Part shown: positions 24,390-32,319 of the stretch, piece after piece
Layout: each line of letters starts with the position of its first letter
How positions within the stretch are numbered: the stretch's first letter is position 1
Assembly: GCA_049322515.1 (NCBI GenBank)
Contig: JBMOQW010000029.1
Span: forward strand, 1-64,000
DNA: 64,000 nt
From: Parasulfuritortus sp049322515
GTDB taxonomy: Bacteria > Pseudomonadota > Gammaproteobacteria > Burkholderiales > Thiobacillaceae
Reading direction: 5' to 3'
Made by a program: the position numbers and the translations under genes
Notes under the pieces: model-generated
What the model saw: the letters and a program-made list of their open reading frames with translations, nothing else
The model's database searches: none
What the model was told of the DNA's origin: nothing

Positions 24390-24982
24390 CACGGCAAGTA
24401 CGTGTCGATCCGGACCAGAACCCCACCCCCAGGCCGGCCGGAAATCTGGACCAGATAGCGCTGCGGACCGCGGCTCCAGAGATGCGTCTCGGCATCCGCC
24501 GAGGCCGATTGCAAGGCGTGGGCGTAGCCCAAGTCGGCGAAACCGCGTTGGTAATGATCGAGCACCGCCGCCCACTCGGCGCGCCCCTCGTAATGCACGC
24601 TGACCTGACGCCCCTCGCGGTGCCAGTAGGTGCGCACTAGGCCCGGGTAGCGGGGCACCGGCGCCAGGTCGGTGCCGGACACCTCGCGCAAGGTGGGCGC
24701 CAGCGGCTTGAGCGCGGGCAACCATTCGGCCACCTTTTCCCGCGCCCCGGGTGCCACCCGCTCGACCTGCTGCTCGACCGTCGTCAGCGTCTCCTGGGCG
24801 ACCCCCGGCAGGCCGGCACGCCACCCCTGCGCCTGGCCGAACAGCCAGCCGATCAGCGCCACGGCCGCCCAGACCAACAGCCCGAGCACCAGCATGACCC
24901 CCAGGCCAACCCACCACCAAGTACGCCGGCGGACCTGCATGACCTTGGCCGCGAACAGCGCAAACAGCCCGAGCTTGCGCAT
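24389..24982 (-). CDS. Single-pass membrane protein of unknown function
   Basis: 197 aa. A basic N-terminus is followed by one hydrophobic segment (WWVGLGVMLVLGLLVWAAVA, residues 24-43) and then a soluble domain of about 150 residues, probably periplasmic. The C-terminal part resembles a small alpha/beta domain (LVRTYWHREGRQVSVHYEGR) but I recognise no family. It overlaps the PAP2 gene start, so it probably belongs to the same transcript. Confidence 0.6.
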   Translation of the reverse strand: MRKLGLFALFAAKVMQVRRRTWWWVGLGVMLVLGLLVWAAVALIGWLFGQAQGWRAGLPGVAQETLTTVEQQVERVAPGAREKVAEWLPALKPLAPTLREVSGTDLAPVPRYPGLVRTYWHREGRQVSVHYEGRAEWAAVLDHYQRGFADLGYAHALQSASADAETHLWSRGPQRYLVQISGRPGGGVLVRIDTYLP

Positions 24983-25033
24983 CGTAGCCTCCTCACACGC
25001 AGGGAATGGACGAGACGCGGGCGACCCGCCGGC

Positions 25034-25393
25034 TCATGGCTGTGCCGGAAGCGCGGTCTCCCCGGCCAGATCGGCCGGGGCGGCCACGAACTGGCGACCG
25101 CGTGCCAGGCGCCGGTCCAGGGCACGCCCGGCCCGTTCGGCGGCCCGGTCGATGGCCACGTAAAGATCAGCCTCGACATCCTCGATCACCACGGCCGGGG
25201 CCCGCTTCAGGCGCACTTCGACCAGGCAGCGCTTGTCGTCACCGCCGCGTGGACCGTTGATGTCGGACAGGCGCACGGTCAACCGCGTGATGCTGGCATC
25301 GCCATGCGACAAGGCGTAGGCGAGGCGCTTCCCGACATAGTCGCGCAGGCCCGGGGTGAGGCTGAAGCCGTGGGTTTGGATATCGACATGCAT
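25034..25393 (-). CDS. hpf: Ribosome hibernation factor, HPF/RaiA family
   Basis: 119 aa. The HPF/RaiA fold covers residues 1-100: MHVDIQTHGFSLTPGLRDYV, then LTVRLSDINGP and VIEDVEADLYVAIDRAAER with the conserved DLYxAID motif. It binds the 30S subunit in the stationary phase to inactivate ribosomes. The C-terminal 20 residues are an Ala/Pro tail, without the long dimerisation domain. Start at 25391-25393 fits the family; it is divergent from nhaR. Confidence 0.88.
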   Translation of the reverse strand: MHVDIQTHGFSLTPGLRDYVGKRLAYALSHGDASITRLTVRLSDINGPRGGDDKRCLVEVRLKRAPAVVIEDVEADLYVAIDRAAERAGRALDRRLARGRQFVAAPADLAGETALPAQP

Positions 25394-25446
25394 GACTGAC
25401 TCCTGATCAGTGACAAGGACGGGGCCAGTATGGCGGCCCGCCTTTA

Positions 25447-25484
25447 TTCGAAGCAAACAGTTAATAATTTGTGTTTAATTCGAA
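25447..25484. promoter_or_regulatory. LysR-type operator between hpf and nhaR
   Basis: Long inverted repeat TTCGAA-N2-AAAC ... GTTT-N2-TTCGAA with an AT-rich centre, 26 bp before the nhaR start. The arms match at 10 of 12 positions. It is probably the site where NhaR controls itself, and perhaps hpf. Confidence 0.55.
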
Positions 25485-25510
25485 AATCCCGAACAACCAG
25501 GCGTCCCCGC

Positions 25511-26428
25511 ATGCTCAACTTCAAGCACCTGAGTTATTTCCATGCCATCGCCAAGTCGGGCGGCGTCAACCGGGCGGCGGAGCGCCTGCACCTGACCCCA
25601 CAGACCCTGTCCGGCCAGCTCAGCCAGTTCGAGCAGCGGCTGGGCGTCGCGCTGTTCCACCGCGAAGGCCGGCGCATGGCGCTCACCGAGGCCGGCAAGC
25701 TCGCCCTGTCCTATGCCGAGGAAATCTTCCAGGTCAGCACGGAACTGGAAGCGCGACTGCGGGGCGGCGCCGAGGAACGGGTGATCCCGTTCCGGGTCGG
25801 CATCGCCGACGTGGTGCCTAAATCGATCGCCCATCAGTTGCTGGCGCCGGTGCTTGGCCTCGCCGATCCGATCCGGCTCACCTGCAGGGAAGATCGGCTG
25901 GAGCGCCTCCTGGCCGATCTCGCCATCCACCGCCTCGACATGGTGCTGGCCGACCGGCCGATGCCGTCCGGCATGGACGTCAAGGGTTACAGCCATCTCC
26001 TGGGCGAATGCGGCGTCGCCTTCTTCGCCGCCCCGGCCCTCGCCGCCCGCCTCCAGACCGGTTTCCCGGCCTGTCTCGACCAGGCGCCGATGCTGATACC
26101 CGGCGAGGACAGCGCCCTGCGCGGTCCCCTCGTGCGCTGGCTGGAACGCCAGGGGCTGAGTCCCCGGGTGGTGGCCGAATTCGACGACTCGGCGCTGATG
26201 AAGGCCTTCGGCCAGTCGGGTGCCGGCATCTTCCCGGCCCCGGCCGCCCTGCATGCGGAAGTCGCGCAACACTACGACGCGGTCATGCTCGGCAAGACGG
26301 AAGACATACGCGAACGCTACTTCGTCATCTCCGCGGAACGCCGGCTCAGCCATCCCGCCGTGCTGGCGGTCCGCGAAGCGGCGCGCAGCGGGGTGTTCAG
26401 GGACGACCAGGCCAAGCCGGCCGGTTGA
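25511..26428 (+). CDS. nhaR: LysR-family regulator, NhaR type
   Basis: 305 aa. The N-terminus MLNFKHLSYFHAIAKSGGVN and RLHLTPQTLSGQLSQFEQRLG match NhaR, the Na+-responsive activator of the antiporter gene nhaA in E. coli; the C-terminal domain includes the NhaR-like GIFPAPAALHAEV region. No nhaA adjoins, but nhaD and two Mrp loci are in the window, and they are plausible targets (inference). It has a dyad upstream. The annotated start agrees with the family; an upstream in-frame ATG at 25430 exists. Confidence 0.85.
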   Translation: MLNFKHLSYFHAIAKSGGVNRAAERLHLTPQTLSGQLSQFEQRLGVALFHREGRRMALTEAGKLALSYAEEIFQVSTELEARLRGGAEERVIPFRVGIADVVPKSIAHQLLAPVLGLADPIRLTCREDRLERLLADLAIHRLDMVLADRPMPSGMDVKGYSHLLGECGVAFFAAPALAARLQTGFPACLDQAPMLIPGEDSALRGPLVRWLERQGLSPRVVAEFDDSALMKAFGQSGAGIFPAPAALHAEVAQHYDAVMLGKTEDIRERYFVISAERRLSHPAVLAVREAARSGVFRDDQAKPAG

Positions 26429-26495
26429 CCGGGGCAAGGCTGGCGAACCCGAACCCGCCCAATCACCCCCTATCAGAGAAACCAGTCATGGCCGC

Positions 26496-26798
26496 CGCCG
26501 CTGCGCGGCTTCACTTGCTGACGCAAGTGAGCCTGCGCCGAAAACTGCCGCGGATGCCTCATCGGGTCAGGCCGGCGTTGGACATGGGAGTTTTTGGCTC
26601 CGGCCCGCCGCTGCGCGGCTTCACTTGCTGGCGCAAGTGAGCCTGCGCCGAAAACTGCCGCGGATGCCTCATCGCGTAAGGCCGGCGTTGGACATGGGAG
26701 TTTTTGGCTCCAGCCCGCCGCTGCGCGGCTTCACTTGCTGACGCAAGTGAGCCTGCGCCGAAAACTGCCGCGGATGCCTCATCGGGTCAGGCCGGCGT
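26496..26798. repeat. Three tandem 110-bp repeats between nhaR and cbbO
   Basis: Two full units (26496-26605, 26606-26715) and a partial third (26716-26798). The third runs into cbbO and includes its last six codons and stop, so the units look like tandem duplications of the end of cbbO plus its downstream region. Each has a perfect 8-bp hairpin TCACTTGC/GCAAGTGA (26511-26530, 26621-26640, 26731-26750). Copy two has a few substitutions. The stretch 26429-26778 holds no gene; frames within it are not credible. nhaR and cbbO converge here, so it may end transcripts from both sides. Confidence 0.9.
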
Positions 26799-29139
26799 AG
26801 AGGAGCGGCAGTTTTTCCGGCAAGCGCTGGACGTGGTCGACGACCATGTAGTTCTTCTGGCCGAAGATGCGGCTAACGTAGTTGTCGGCGCGCGGGTCCA
26901 GGCTCATGCAGTAGGTGACGACGCCGTGCTTGGCGACTTCTTCGACCGCCTTCTTGGTGTCGTAGCGCAGGTACTGCGGGTCGCGCACGTCGATGTCGGC
27001 CGGCTCGCCGTCGGTGATGACGATGAGCAGCTTCTTCGCCGAGCGCTGCTGCTTGAGATGGTGGCCGGCGTGGCGGATGGCGGCGCCCATGCGGGTGGAG
27101 AGCTGGCCGGTCATGCCCGCCAGCTTGGCCTTCGGCGCTTCGTCCCAGTGCTGGTCGAAGTCCTTGAAGCGGTAATACTCGACATCGTGGCGGCCGTCCG
27201 AGCAGAAGCCATGGATGGCGAAGGGGTCGCCCACCTTGCTGATGGCATCCGACAACAACACGCACGCACGCCGGGTCAGGTCGAGCACCGAATACTCCTG
27301 GCCCTGCACCCTGTCGTTGGTGGATTCCGACAGGTCGAGCAGCACCAGGATGGAGAAGTCGCGGGTCTTTCGCACGCTGCGCATCATGATGCGCGGGTCC
27401 GGCTGGTTGCCCATGCGGATGTCGGTGAAGCTGGCAATGGCGGCGTTGATGTCGATCTCGTCGCCGTCTTCCAGCTTGCGGATGCGCTGCACGCCCTGGG
27501 GCTGCATGGCATCGAGCAGGAACTTCATGCGGTGGATTTCCCGCTTGTACTGTGCGGTGATGTCGTTGATCAGTTGCAGGTCGCCCTGCTTGGCGCGTTT
27601 TTCCAGCACCGTGGTCCAGGCCGGACGCTCGAGCTGGATCTGGTAATCCCACTCGGAATAGTGGAAGGGGTCGGAGAGGGGCTCCTTGCCTTCGGTTTCG
27701 TTGAAGGATTTCTCGCCGCCGTACTGGTCGCCGATGTTCTCGTAGGGGAACAGTTCCGTGGCCAGCACCCAGATTTCCTGGGCATCGTCGCCGGCGGTCT
27801 CGACGTCGATCTCGTTGGCCATCTCCATGACGTTGACGTACTTGCGCACCTGCTTCACGGTCTCGTAGCCGGCGCTGGCGGCCTTGGCAAAATCGAATTC
27901 CTGGAAGGCCCAGAAATAGCGGTTGTCGTCCCGGTACGGCGCCTCCAGCAGATCGGTGCGCGGGTTGAAGGCGATCTTCTTCTGGCTGATGGAATGGGCC
28001 AGTTGCACGCCGATCTCCCAGGAAGTGAGGTTGGTGTGCAGCCTGTCCTGGGCCTGGGCAAACAGCAGCCGTCCCTCCGCAACCCAGGGATCGTCATCCT
28101 GGTAGGTCTCGTCCAGCAAGGCCCGGGCCAGGCGGTTCAGGTAATCGCCCACGCTGGCGGCGCGTTCCGGGGTGGCCAGGTGAAACTGGCTCCAGAGCTG
28201 CTTCAGGCCGGGGAAGCGGCGGATCGACAGGGTTTCCACCCGGGCGTCCTCGATCACCGAGATCACGGCCATCTGCAAGGGGTTCAGGGCCTCGGCGGAG
28301 ATGGGCACCCGGGTCTCCACCACGTGGGCCGCGCAGTGCGCCGCCGTGGCCCGGTAGAGCTCCAGTCCGGACACCGGCGCGTGCCCCTCCGGCGCAAAGT
28401 CGTCGAACGCATCCGGCAGATGCAGCAGGTAGTCCTCGATGTAGGGCCGATAGCCCTCGCGCGACTCGAAGTCGCCGGAGGTCGGCCGCATGAAGAAGTC
28501 GCGTGCCCACAGGGCCCGCAGGTACATGTTGATGCGGCGCTGGACGTCGACCAGCAGGGTGCCCTTGCGCTCCTTCTGGAGCATGGCCAGGGATTCCTTG
28601 CTGTCGAGGCTGAAATACTTGATCTGCTCCTCGTAGTTGGTGCGGTGGGCGTGGGCACCCCACAGGGCCCAGCGCCGCAAGCCGCCCAGCGTCAGGTGCT
28701 GGAACAGCACCTCCAGCTTGTCCAGCATCGGGCGCACGCCCCGCGGCGCCTGGGCGATCAGGGTATTGATGAATTGCAGATAGTTGAGGAACAGCTGCGC
28801 GTCGCCCAGGCGATTGGCGGCGGTCGGCGCGGTCGCCAGCAGCAGTTCGATCACCGCGCCCGAGGTCTTGGAGGCCAGCATCAGGGACGAGGTGGCCAGA
28901 TCGCCGACCACATCCTCGCCCACCTCCTTGGCCACCCGGGGCGCTTCCTCGATCCAGGTCTCGACCAGGGAATCGCCGCGCCCCAGGCCGCGGATGGCGG
29001 AAACGCCCTTCAGGTAGTTGTCCAGGCCGCGCGGCGAAAAAACCTTGGTGGCCTCGTGCCAATTCGCATCCAGGGCCTTGCGGCTGTGCTCGGAGAGGGA
29101 TTCGAGCAGTTCGGCGTAGTCGTCCAGATTGATCGACAT
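26779..29139 (-). CDS. cbbO: Rubisco activase adaptor subunit CbbO
   Basis: 786 aa. CbbO joins CbbQ hexamers and directs the activase to Rubisco to remove inhibitory sugar phosphates. The C-terminal von Willebrand A domain (about residues 590-780) has the MIDAS motif DLSES in LLDLSESTND and the DGEP loop (ITDGEPADI). The N-terminal part is the helical CbbO-specific region. GGAG lies 7 bp before the ATG. Last gene of the Rubisco cluster; its last codons are repeated downstream. Confidence 0.93.
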   Translation of the reverse strand: MSINLDDYAELLESLSEHSRKALDANWHEATKVFSPRGLDNYLKGVSAIRGLGRGDSLVETWIEEAPRVAKEVGEDVVGDLATSSLMLASKTSGAVIELLLATAPTAANRLGDAQLFLNYLQFINTLIAQAPRGVRPMLDKLEVLFQHLTLGGLRRWALWGAHAHRTNYEEQIKYFSLDSKESLAMLQKERKGTLLVDVQRRINMYLRALWARDFFMRPTSGDFESREGYRPYIEDYLLHLPDAFDDFAPEGHAPVSGLELYRATAAHCAAHVVETRVPISAEALNPLQMAVISVIEDARVETLSIRRFPGLKQLWSQFHLATPERAASVGDYLNRLARALLDETYQDDDPWVAEGRLLFAQAQDRLHTNLTSWEIGVQLAHSISQKKIAFNPRTDLLEAPYRDDNRYFWAFQEFDFAKAASAGYETVKQVRKYVNVMEMANEIDVETAGDDAQEIWVLATELFPYENIGDQYGGEKSFNETEGKEPLSDPFHYSEWDYQIQLERPAWTTVLEKRAKQGDLQLINDITAQYKREIHRMKFLLDAMQPQGVQRIRKLEDGDEIDINAAIASFTDIRMGNQPDPRIMMRSVRKTRDFSILVLLDLSESTNDRVQGQEYSVLDLTRRACVLLSDAISKVGDPFAIHGFCSDGRHDVEYYRFKDFDQHWDEAPKAKLAGMTGQLSTRMGAAIRHAGHHLKQQRSAKKLLIVITDGEPADIDVRDPQYLRYDTKKAVEEVAKHGVVTYCMSLDPRADNYVSRIFGQKNYMVVDHVQRLPEKLPLLYAGLTR

Positions 29140-29148
29140 GGCTAGCTC

Positions 29149-29245
29149 CGGGAAAAGAAAAACGAGAAACGGGAAACAGGGTGGCGCGCGGAATCACGCG
29201 CTTGCCGTCTTCCCATGGGCCTCAGGCCGAGTCTCATTTCCCGCA
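29149..29245 (-). repeat. GGGAAAC/GTTTCCC-rich spacer between cbbQ and cbbO
   Basis: On the coding strand a GGGAAATGAGAC segment is followed about 60 bases later by CTGTTTCCCGTTTCTCG, so it could fold back. It shares its motif with the spacers at 30061-30131 and 30597-30693. Confidence 0.6.
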
Positions 29246-30049
29246 TCAGAAGAAGGTGGTCACCGCGGCATCCAGCGCATCGCGCATGTCCGGATCGTCG
29301 GTGATCGGGCGGACCAGGGCGACCCGGCAGGCGGCCTGCGGATTGACACCCTTGCCGATCAGGCTGCCGGCGTAGATCAGCATGCGGGTGGACAGGCCTT
29401 CGTCCAGGCCGTGGCCCTTGAGGTTGCGCGAACGCTCGGCGATGGACACCAGCTTGCCGGCGATGCCGGCGTCGATGCCCGCCTCGTGGGCGACGATCTC
29501 GGTCTCGATGGCGTGTTCCGGATAGGTGAAGTCGAGGCCCCCGAAACGCTGCTTGGTCGACTGCTTCAAGTCCTTCATCAGCGACTGGTAGCCGGGGTTG
29601 TAGCTGATCACGATCTGGAAGTCCGGATGGGCGTTGACCAATTCGCCCTTCTTTTCCAGGGGCAGGACGCGCCGGTTGTCGGTCAGCGGGTGGATCACCA
29701 CGGTGGTGTCCTGGCGCGCCTCGACCACCTCGTCGAGGTAGCAGATCGCGCCGTGGCGGGCGGCGATCGCCAGCGGGCCGTCCTGCCATTCGGTGCCCGA
29801 TGCGGAGAGCAGGAAGCGGCCGACCAGGTCGGACGCGGTCATGTCCTCGTTGCAGGCCACGGTGATCAAAGGCTTGCCCAGCTTATGCGCCATGTATTCG
29901 ACGAAGCGGGTCTTGCCGCAACCGGTGGGGCCCTTGAGCATCATGGGCATGCGTACCGAGTAGGCGGCCTCGAACAGCTCCACCTCGTCGGCGACGGGCC
30001 GGTAATAGGGTTCGTGGGTGATGCGGTATTGGTCGATGATGTGGCTCAT
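29246..30049 (-). CDS. cbbQ: Rubisco activase AAA+ subunit CbbQ
   Basis: 267 aa MoxR-type AAA+ ATPase. Walker A is GPTGCGKT (about residues 41-48), Walker B ICYLDEVVEA, and sensor 1 lies around VISYNPGYQ. With CbbO it forms the CbbQO activase that remodels inhibited form I Rubisco. AGGAG precedes the start. In other species CbbQ occurs with both IAq and carboxysomal IAc Rubisco. It lies 154 bp after cbbS, beyond a terminator. Confidence 0.94.
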   Translation of the reverse strand: MSHIIDQYRITHEPYYRPVADEVELFEAAYSVRMPMMLKGPTGCGKTRFVEYMAHKLGKPLITVACNEDMTASDLVGRFLLSASGTEWQDGPLAIAARHGAICYLDEVVEARQDTTVVIHPLTDNRRVLPLEKKGELVNAHPDFQIVISYNPGYQSLMKDLKQSTKQRFGGLDFTYPEHAIETEIVAHEAGIDAGIAGKLVSIAERSRNLKGHGLDEGLSTRMLIYAGSLIGKGVNPQAACRVALVRPITDDPDMRDALDAAVTTFF

Positions 30050-30060
30050 AACAGTCTCCT

Positions 30061-30131
30061 GGGGGAAACGGGAAATGGGAAACGGGAAACGGGAAACGCA
30101 GGGGGCAAGGTTCTACGTTTCCCTTTTCCCG
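30061..30131 (-). repeat. GGGAAAC arrays with complementary arm, cbbS-cbbQ spacer
   Basis: Five tandem GGGAAA(C/T) units at 30061-30098 and a complementary pyrimidine arm at 30115-30131. On the coding strand the arms ACGGGAAAAGGGAAACG and CGTTTCCCGTTTCCCGT pair at 16 of 17 positions, giving a strong stem upstream of cbbQ. Confidence 0.7.
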
Positions 30132-30150
30132 TTGCTCGTTCCTCGATAAG

Positions 30151-30181
30151 AAAAACCCCCGCCACGCGCGCGCGACGGGGG
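30151..30181 (-). terminator. Rho-independent terminator after cbbS
   Basis: On the minus strand: GC-rich stem starting CCCCCG and ending CGGGGG, followed by TTTTT, 22 bp past the cbbS stop. It should end most cbbLS transcripts, leaving cbbQO at lower level by read-through or a promoter of its own. Confidence 0.8.
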
Positions 30182-30203
30182 CTGATACTTCAGTCCGCCG
30201 CGC

Positions 30204-30560
30204 TTAGACGGTCTTGCCGCGGTAGATCACCATCGCGGCGCCCTGGGACTGGGCGAAGTTGTCGTAGCCGACCAGGCGCACGTGGTTGTTCGGGTTGGCC
30301 TTGTGGCAGGCTTCGGCTTCGGCCAGGATGCGGTCCACGTCGGTCTCGCCGAACATGGGCAGCTTCCACATGTACCAGTAGGAGTCCATCAGGTACTCGG
30401 GCTCGGTGTGCTCGATGGCCGGGTTCCAGCCCTTGGACACCAGGTACTCGACCTGCTTGCGGATGTCGCCGGCGTTCATGGCGGGCAGGTAGGAGAAGGT
30501 TTCGAACTTGCGGCTGGCGGGGTCGCTCAGCCGGCTGCTGTAATCCATCACATCAGACAT
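30204..30560 (-). CDS. cbbS: Rubisco small subunit, form IA (IAq-like)
   Basis: 118 aa, small subunit of form I Rubisco. Core motifs are FETFSYLPAM, WNPAIEHTEPE, YWYMWKLPMFGE and HVRLVGYDNFAQSQG. The N-terminus has extra residues (SDPASR, about 12-17) relative to the 110-aa carboxysomal type. A six-residue insertion there is the known mark of the IAq subtype, which goes with cbbQO and is usually cytosolic. RBS AAGGA precedes the ATG. Confidence 0.95.
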   Translation of the reverse strand: MSDVMDYSSRLSDPASRKFETFSYLPAMNAGDIRKQVEYLVSKGWNPAIEHTEPEYLMDSYWYMWKLPMFGETDVDRILAEAEACHKANPNNHVRLVGYDNFAQSQGAAMVIYRGKTV

Positions 30561-30596
30561 ATCAGTTCCTTTTTAATATCGGATCGGTGTAGGGGC

Positions 30597-30693
30597 GGGG
30601 GAAACGGGACTCGGCCTGCGGCCTCAGGGGAAACGGGAAACGCGTAAACCCGCGTTGCTCTTCCGTTTCCCTTGTCCCGTTTCTCTTTTCCCG
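30597..30693 (-). repeat. GGGAAAC/GTTTCCC-rich spacer between cbbL and cbbS
   Basis: Spacer of 135 bp with repeated GGGAAAC on one side (30597-30642) and GTTTCCC/TTTCCC on the other (30664-30693). On the coding strand GGGAAACGG is followed by CGTTTCCCGTTTCCCC, so a hairpin can form in the cbbLS mRNA. Same motif as the two spacers downstream. Confidence 0.65.
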
Positions 30694-30695
30694 AA

Positions 30696-32117
30696 TTACT
30701 TATGCGCGACGTCCAGCTTGTCGACGGTGTCGAACTCGAACTTGATCTCTTTCCAGGTTTCCATGGCGATCTTCAGCTCGGGGCTGTGCTTGGCGGCCTC
30801 GGTCAGGACGGTCTTGCCTTCCTTTTCCACGGCGATACCCTTGTTGCGGGCTTCGACGCAGGCTTCCAGGGCGACCCGGTTGGCGGCGGCGCCGGCGGCG
30901 TTGCCCCACGGGTGGCCCAGGGTGCCGCCACCGAATTGCAGCACGGAGTCGTCACCGAAGATGTTGACCAGGGCCGGCATGTGCCAGACATGGATGCCGC
31001 CGGAGGCGACCGGCATCACGCCGGGCATGGAGCCCCAGTCCTGGTCGAAGAAGATGCCGCGGCTGCGGTCTTCCTTGACGAAGCTGTCGCGCATGATGTC
31101 GATCCAGCCCAGGGTGGCTTCGCGGTCGCCTTCCAGCTTGCCCACGACGGTGCCGGAGTGCAGGTGGTCGCCGCCGGACAGGCGCAGGATCTTGGTCAGG
31201 ACGCGGAAGTGGATGCCGTGGTGCGGGTTGCGGTCCAGCACGGCGTGCATGGCGCGGTGGATGTGCAGCAGCATGCCGTTGTCGCGACACCAGTTGGCCA
31301 GGCCCGTGTTGGCACAGAAGCCGCCGGTGATGTAGTCGTGCATGATGATCGGCGCGCCGATTTCCTTGGCGTACTCGGCCCGCTTGTACATCTCTTCCGG
31401 GGTCGGGGCGGTCACGTTCAGGTAGTGACCCTTGCGCTCGCCGGTCTCACGCTCGGCCTTGTTGATGGCTTCCATGACGAAGTCGAAACGCTGGCGCCAG
31501 CGCATGAACGGCTGGCTGTTGACGTTCTCGTCGTCCTTGGTGAAGTCCAGGCCGCCGCGCAGGCACTCGTACACGGCGCGGCCGTAGTTCTTGGCGGACA
31601 GGCCCAGCTTGGGCTTGATGGTGCAGCCGAGCAGCGGACGGCCGTACTTGTTCATCATGTCGCGCTCGACCTGGATGCCGTGCGGCGGGCCGCCGCAGGT
31701 CTTGACGTAGGCGATCGGGAAGCGCACGTCTTCCAGGCGCAGGGCGCGCACGGCCTTGAAACCGAACACGTTGCCGACCAGGGAGGTAAACACGTTGACC
31801 ACCGAGCCCTCTTCGAACAGGTCGATCGGGTAGGCGATGAACGCGTAGAAGCAGGTGTCGTCGCCCGGCACGTCCTCGATGGCGTAGGCGCGGCCCTTGT
31901 AGTAGTCCAGGTCGGTCAAGAGGTCGGTCCACACCGTGGTCCAGGTACCGGTGGACGACTCGGCGGCCACGGCGGCAGCGGCTTCCTCGCGGTCGACGCC
32001 GGGCTGCGGGGTGATCTTGAACACCGCCAGGATGTCGGTATCCAGGGGGGTGTATTCGGGCATCCAGTAGGTCTGGCGGTATTCCTTCACGCCAGCGTTG
32101 TAGGTCTTCACAGCCAT
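30696..32117 (-). CDS. cbbL: Rubisco large subunit, form IA
   Basis: 473 aa, catalytic subunit that fixes CO2 to ribulose bisphosphate. Active-site motifs are intact: GGLDFTKDDENVNSQPF with the carbamylated lysine, KPKLGLSAKNYGRA, HIHRAMHAVLDR and GGDHLHSGTVVGKLEGDR. The start MAVKTYN at 32115-32117 has AAGGAG upstream; the longer frame to 32219 is rejected. From memory of family members, the N-terminal 50 residues (EYRQTYWMPEYTPLD) look like carboxysomal IAc forms while the rest (KLDVAHK end) is IAq-like. Y72, known to contact CsoS2 in H. neapolitanus, is conserved (DYYKG), but it is also common in IAq. Confidence 0.96.
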   Translation of the reverse strand: MAVKTYNAGVKEYRQTYWMPEYTPLDTDILAVFKITPQPGVDREEAAAAVAAESSTGTWTTVWTDLLTDLDYYKGRAYAIEDVPGDDTCFYAFIAYPIDLFEEGSVVNVFTSLVGNVFGFKAVRALRLEDVRFPIAYVKTCGGPPHGIQVERDMMNKYGRPLLGCTIKPKLGLSAKNYGRAVYECLRGGLDFTKDDENVNSQPFMRWRQRFDFVMEAINKAERETGERKGHYLNVTAPTPEEMYKRAEYAKEIGAPIIMHDYITGGFCANTGLANWCRDNGMLLHIHRAMHAVLDRNPHHGIHFRVLTKILRLSGGDHLHSGTVVGKLEGDREATLGWIDIMRDSFVKEDRSRGIFFDQDWGSMPGVMPVASGGIHVWHMPALVNIFGDDSVLQFGGGTLGHPWGNAAGAAANRVALEACVEARNKGIAVEKEGKTVLTEAAKHSPELKIAMETWKEIKFEFDTVDKLDVAHK

Positions 32118-32225
32118 GTATCGCTCCTTGCAAGGATGTTGGTCGATCCTTCGGTATTCGGCGTACACCGATCCGAGGTGGGCGTATGGTGCCGGGGCCA
32201 AAATATAAATAACAGTCACGATTTT

Positions 32226-32252
32226 CTATAACTACGATAGACTTTTATCTAT
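32226..32252. promoter_or_regulatory. CbbR-type operators between cbbL and cbbR2
   Basis: Two overlapping dyads, CTAT-N7-ATAG (32226-32240) and ATAGA-N6-TCTAT (32237-32252), in an AT-rich patch of the 202-bp divergent spacer. They fit the T-N11-A style sites of LysR regulators, so CbbR2 probably binds here. Confidence 0.6.
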
Positions 32253-32319
32253 GGTTTGTTCCGAGACAGCGTCACGGCACCCTGGTTAACGCCCCCCCCG
32301 TTCTTCCCGTTTTCCGCCC

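Noticed and set aside
26496..26798. CRISPR array
   Set aside because: Units of 110 bp are contiguous without variable spacers, there are only three, and no cas gene is near.
26485..26800. Short plus-strand frames through the 110-bp repeats
   Set aside because: They repeat the same residues because the DNA repeats, and have no convincing RBS; one unit overlaps the end of cbbO.
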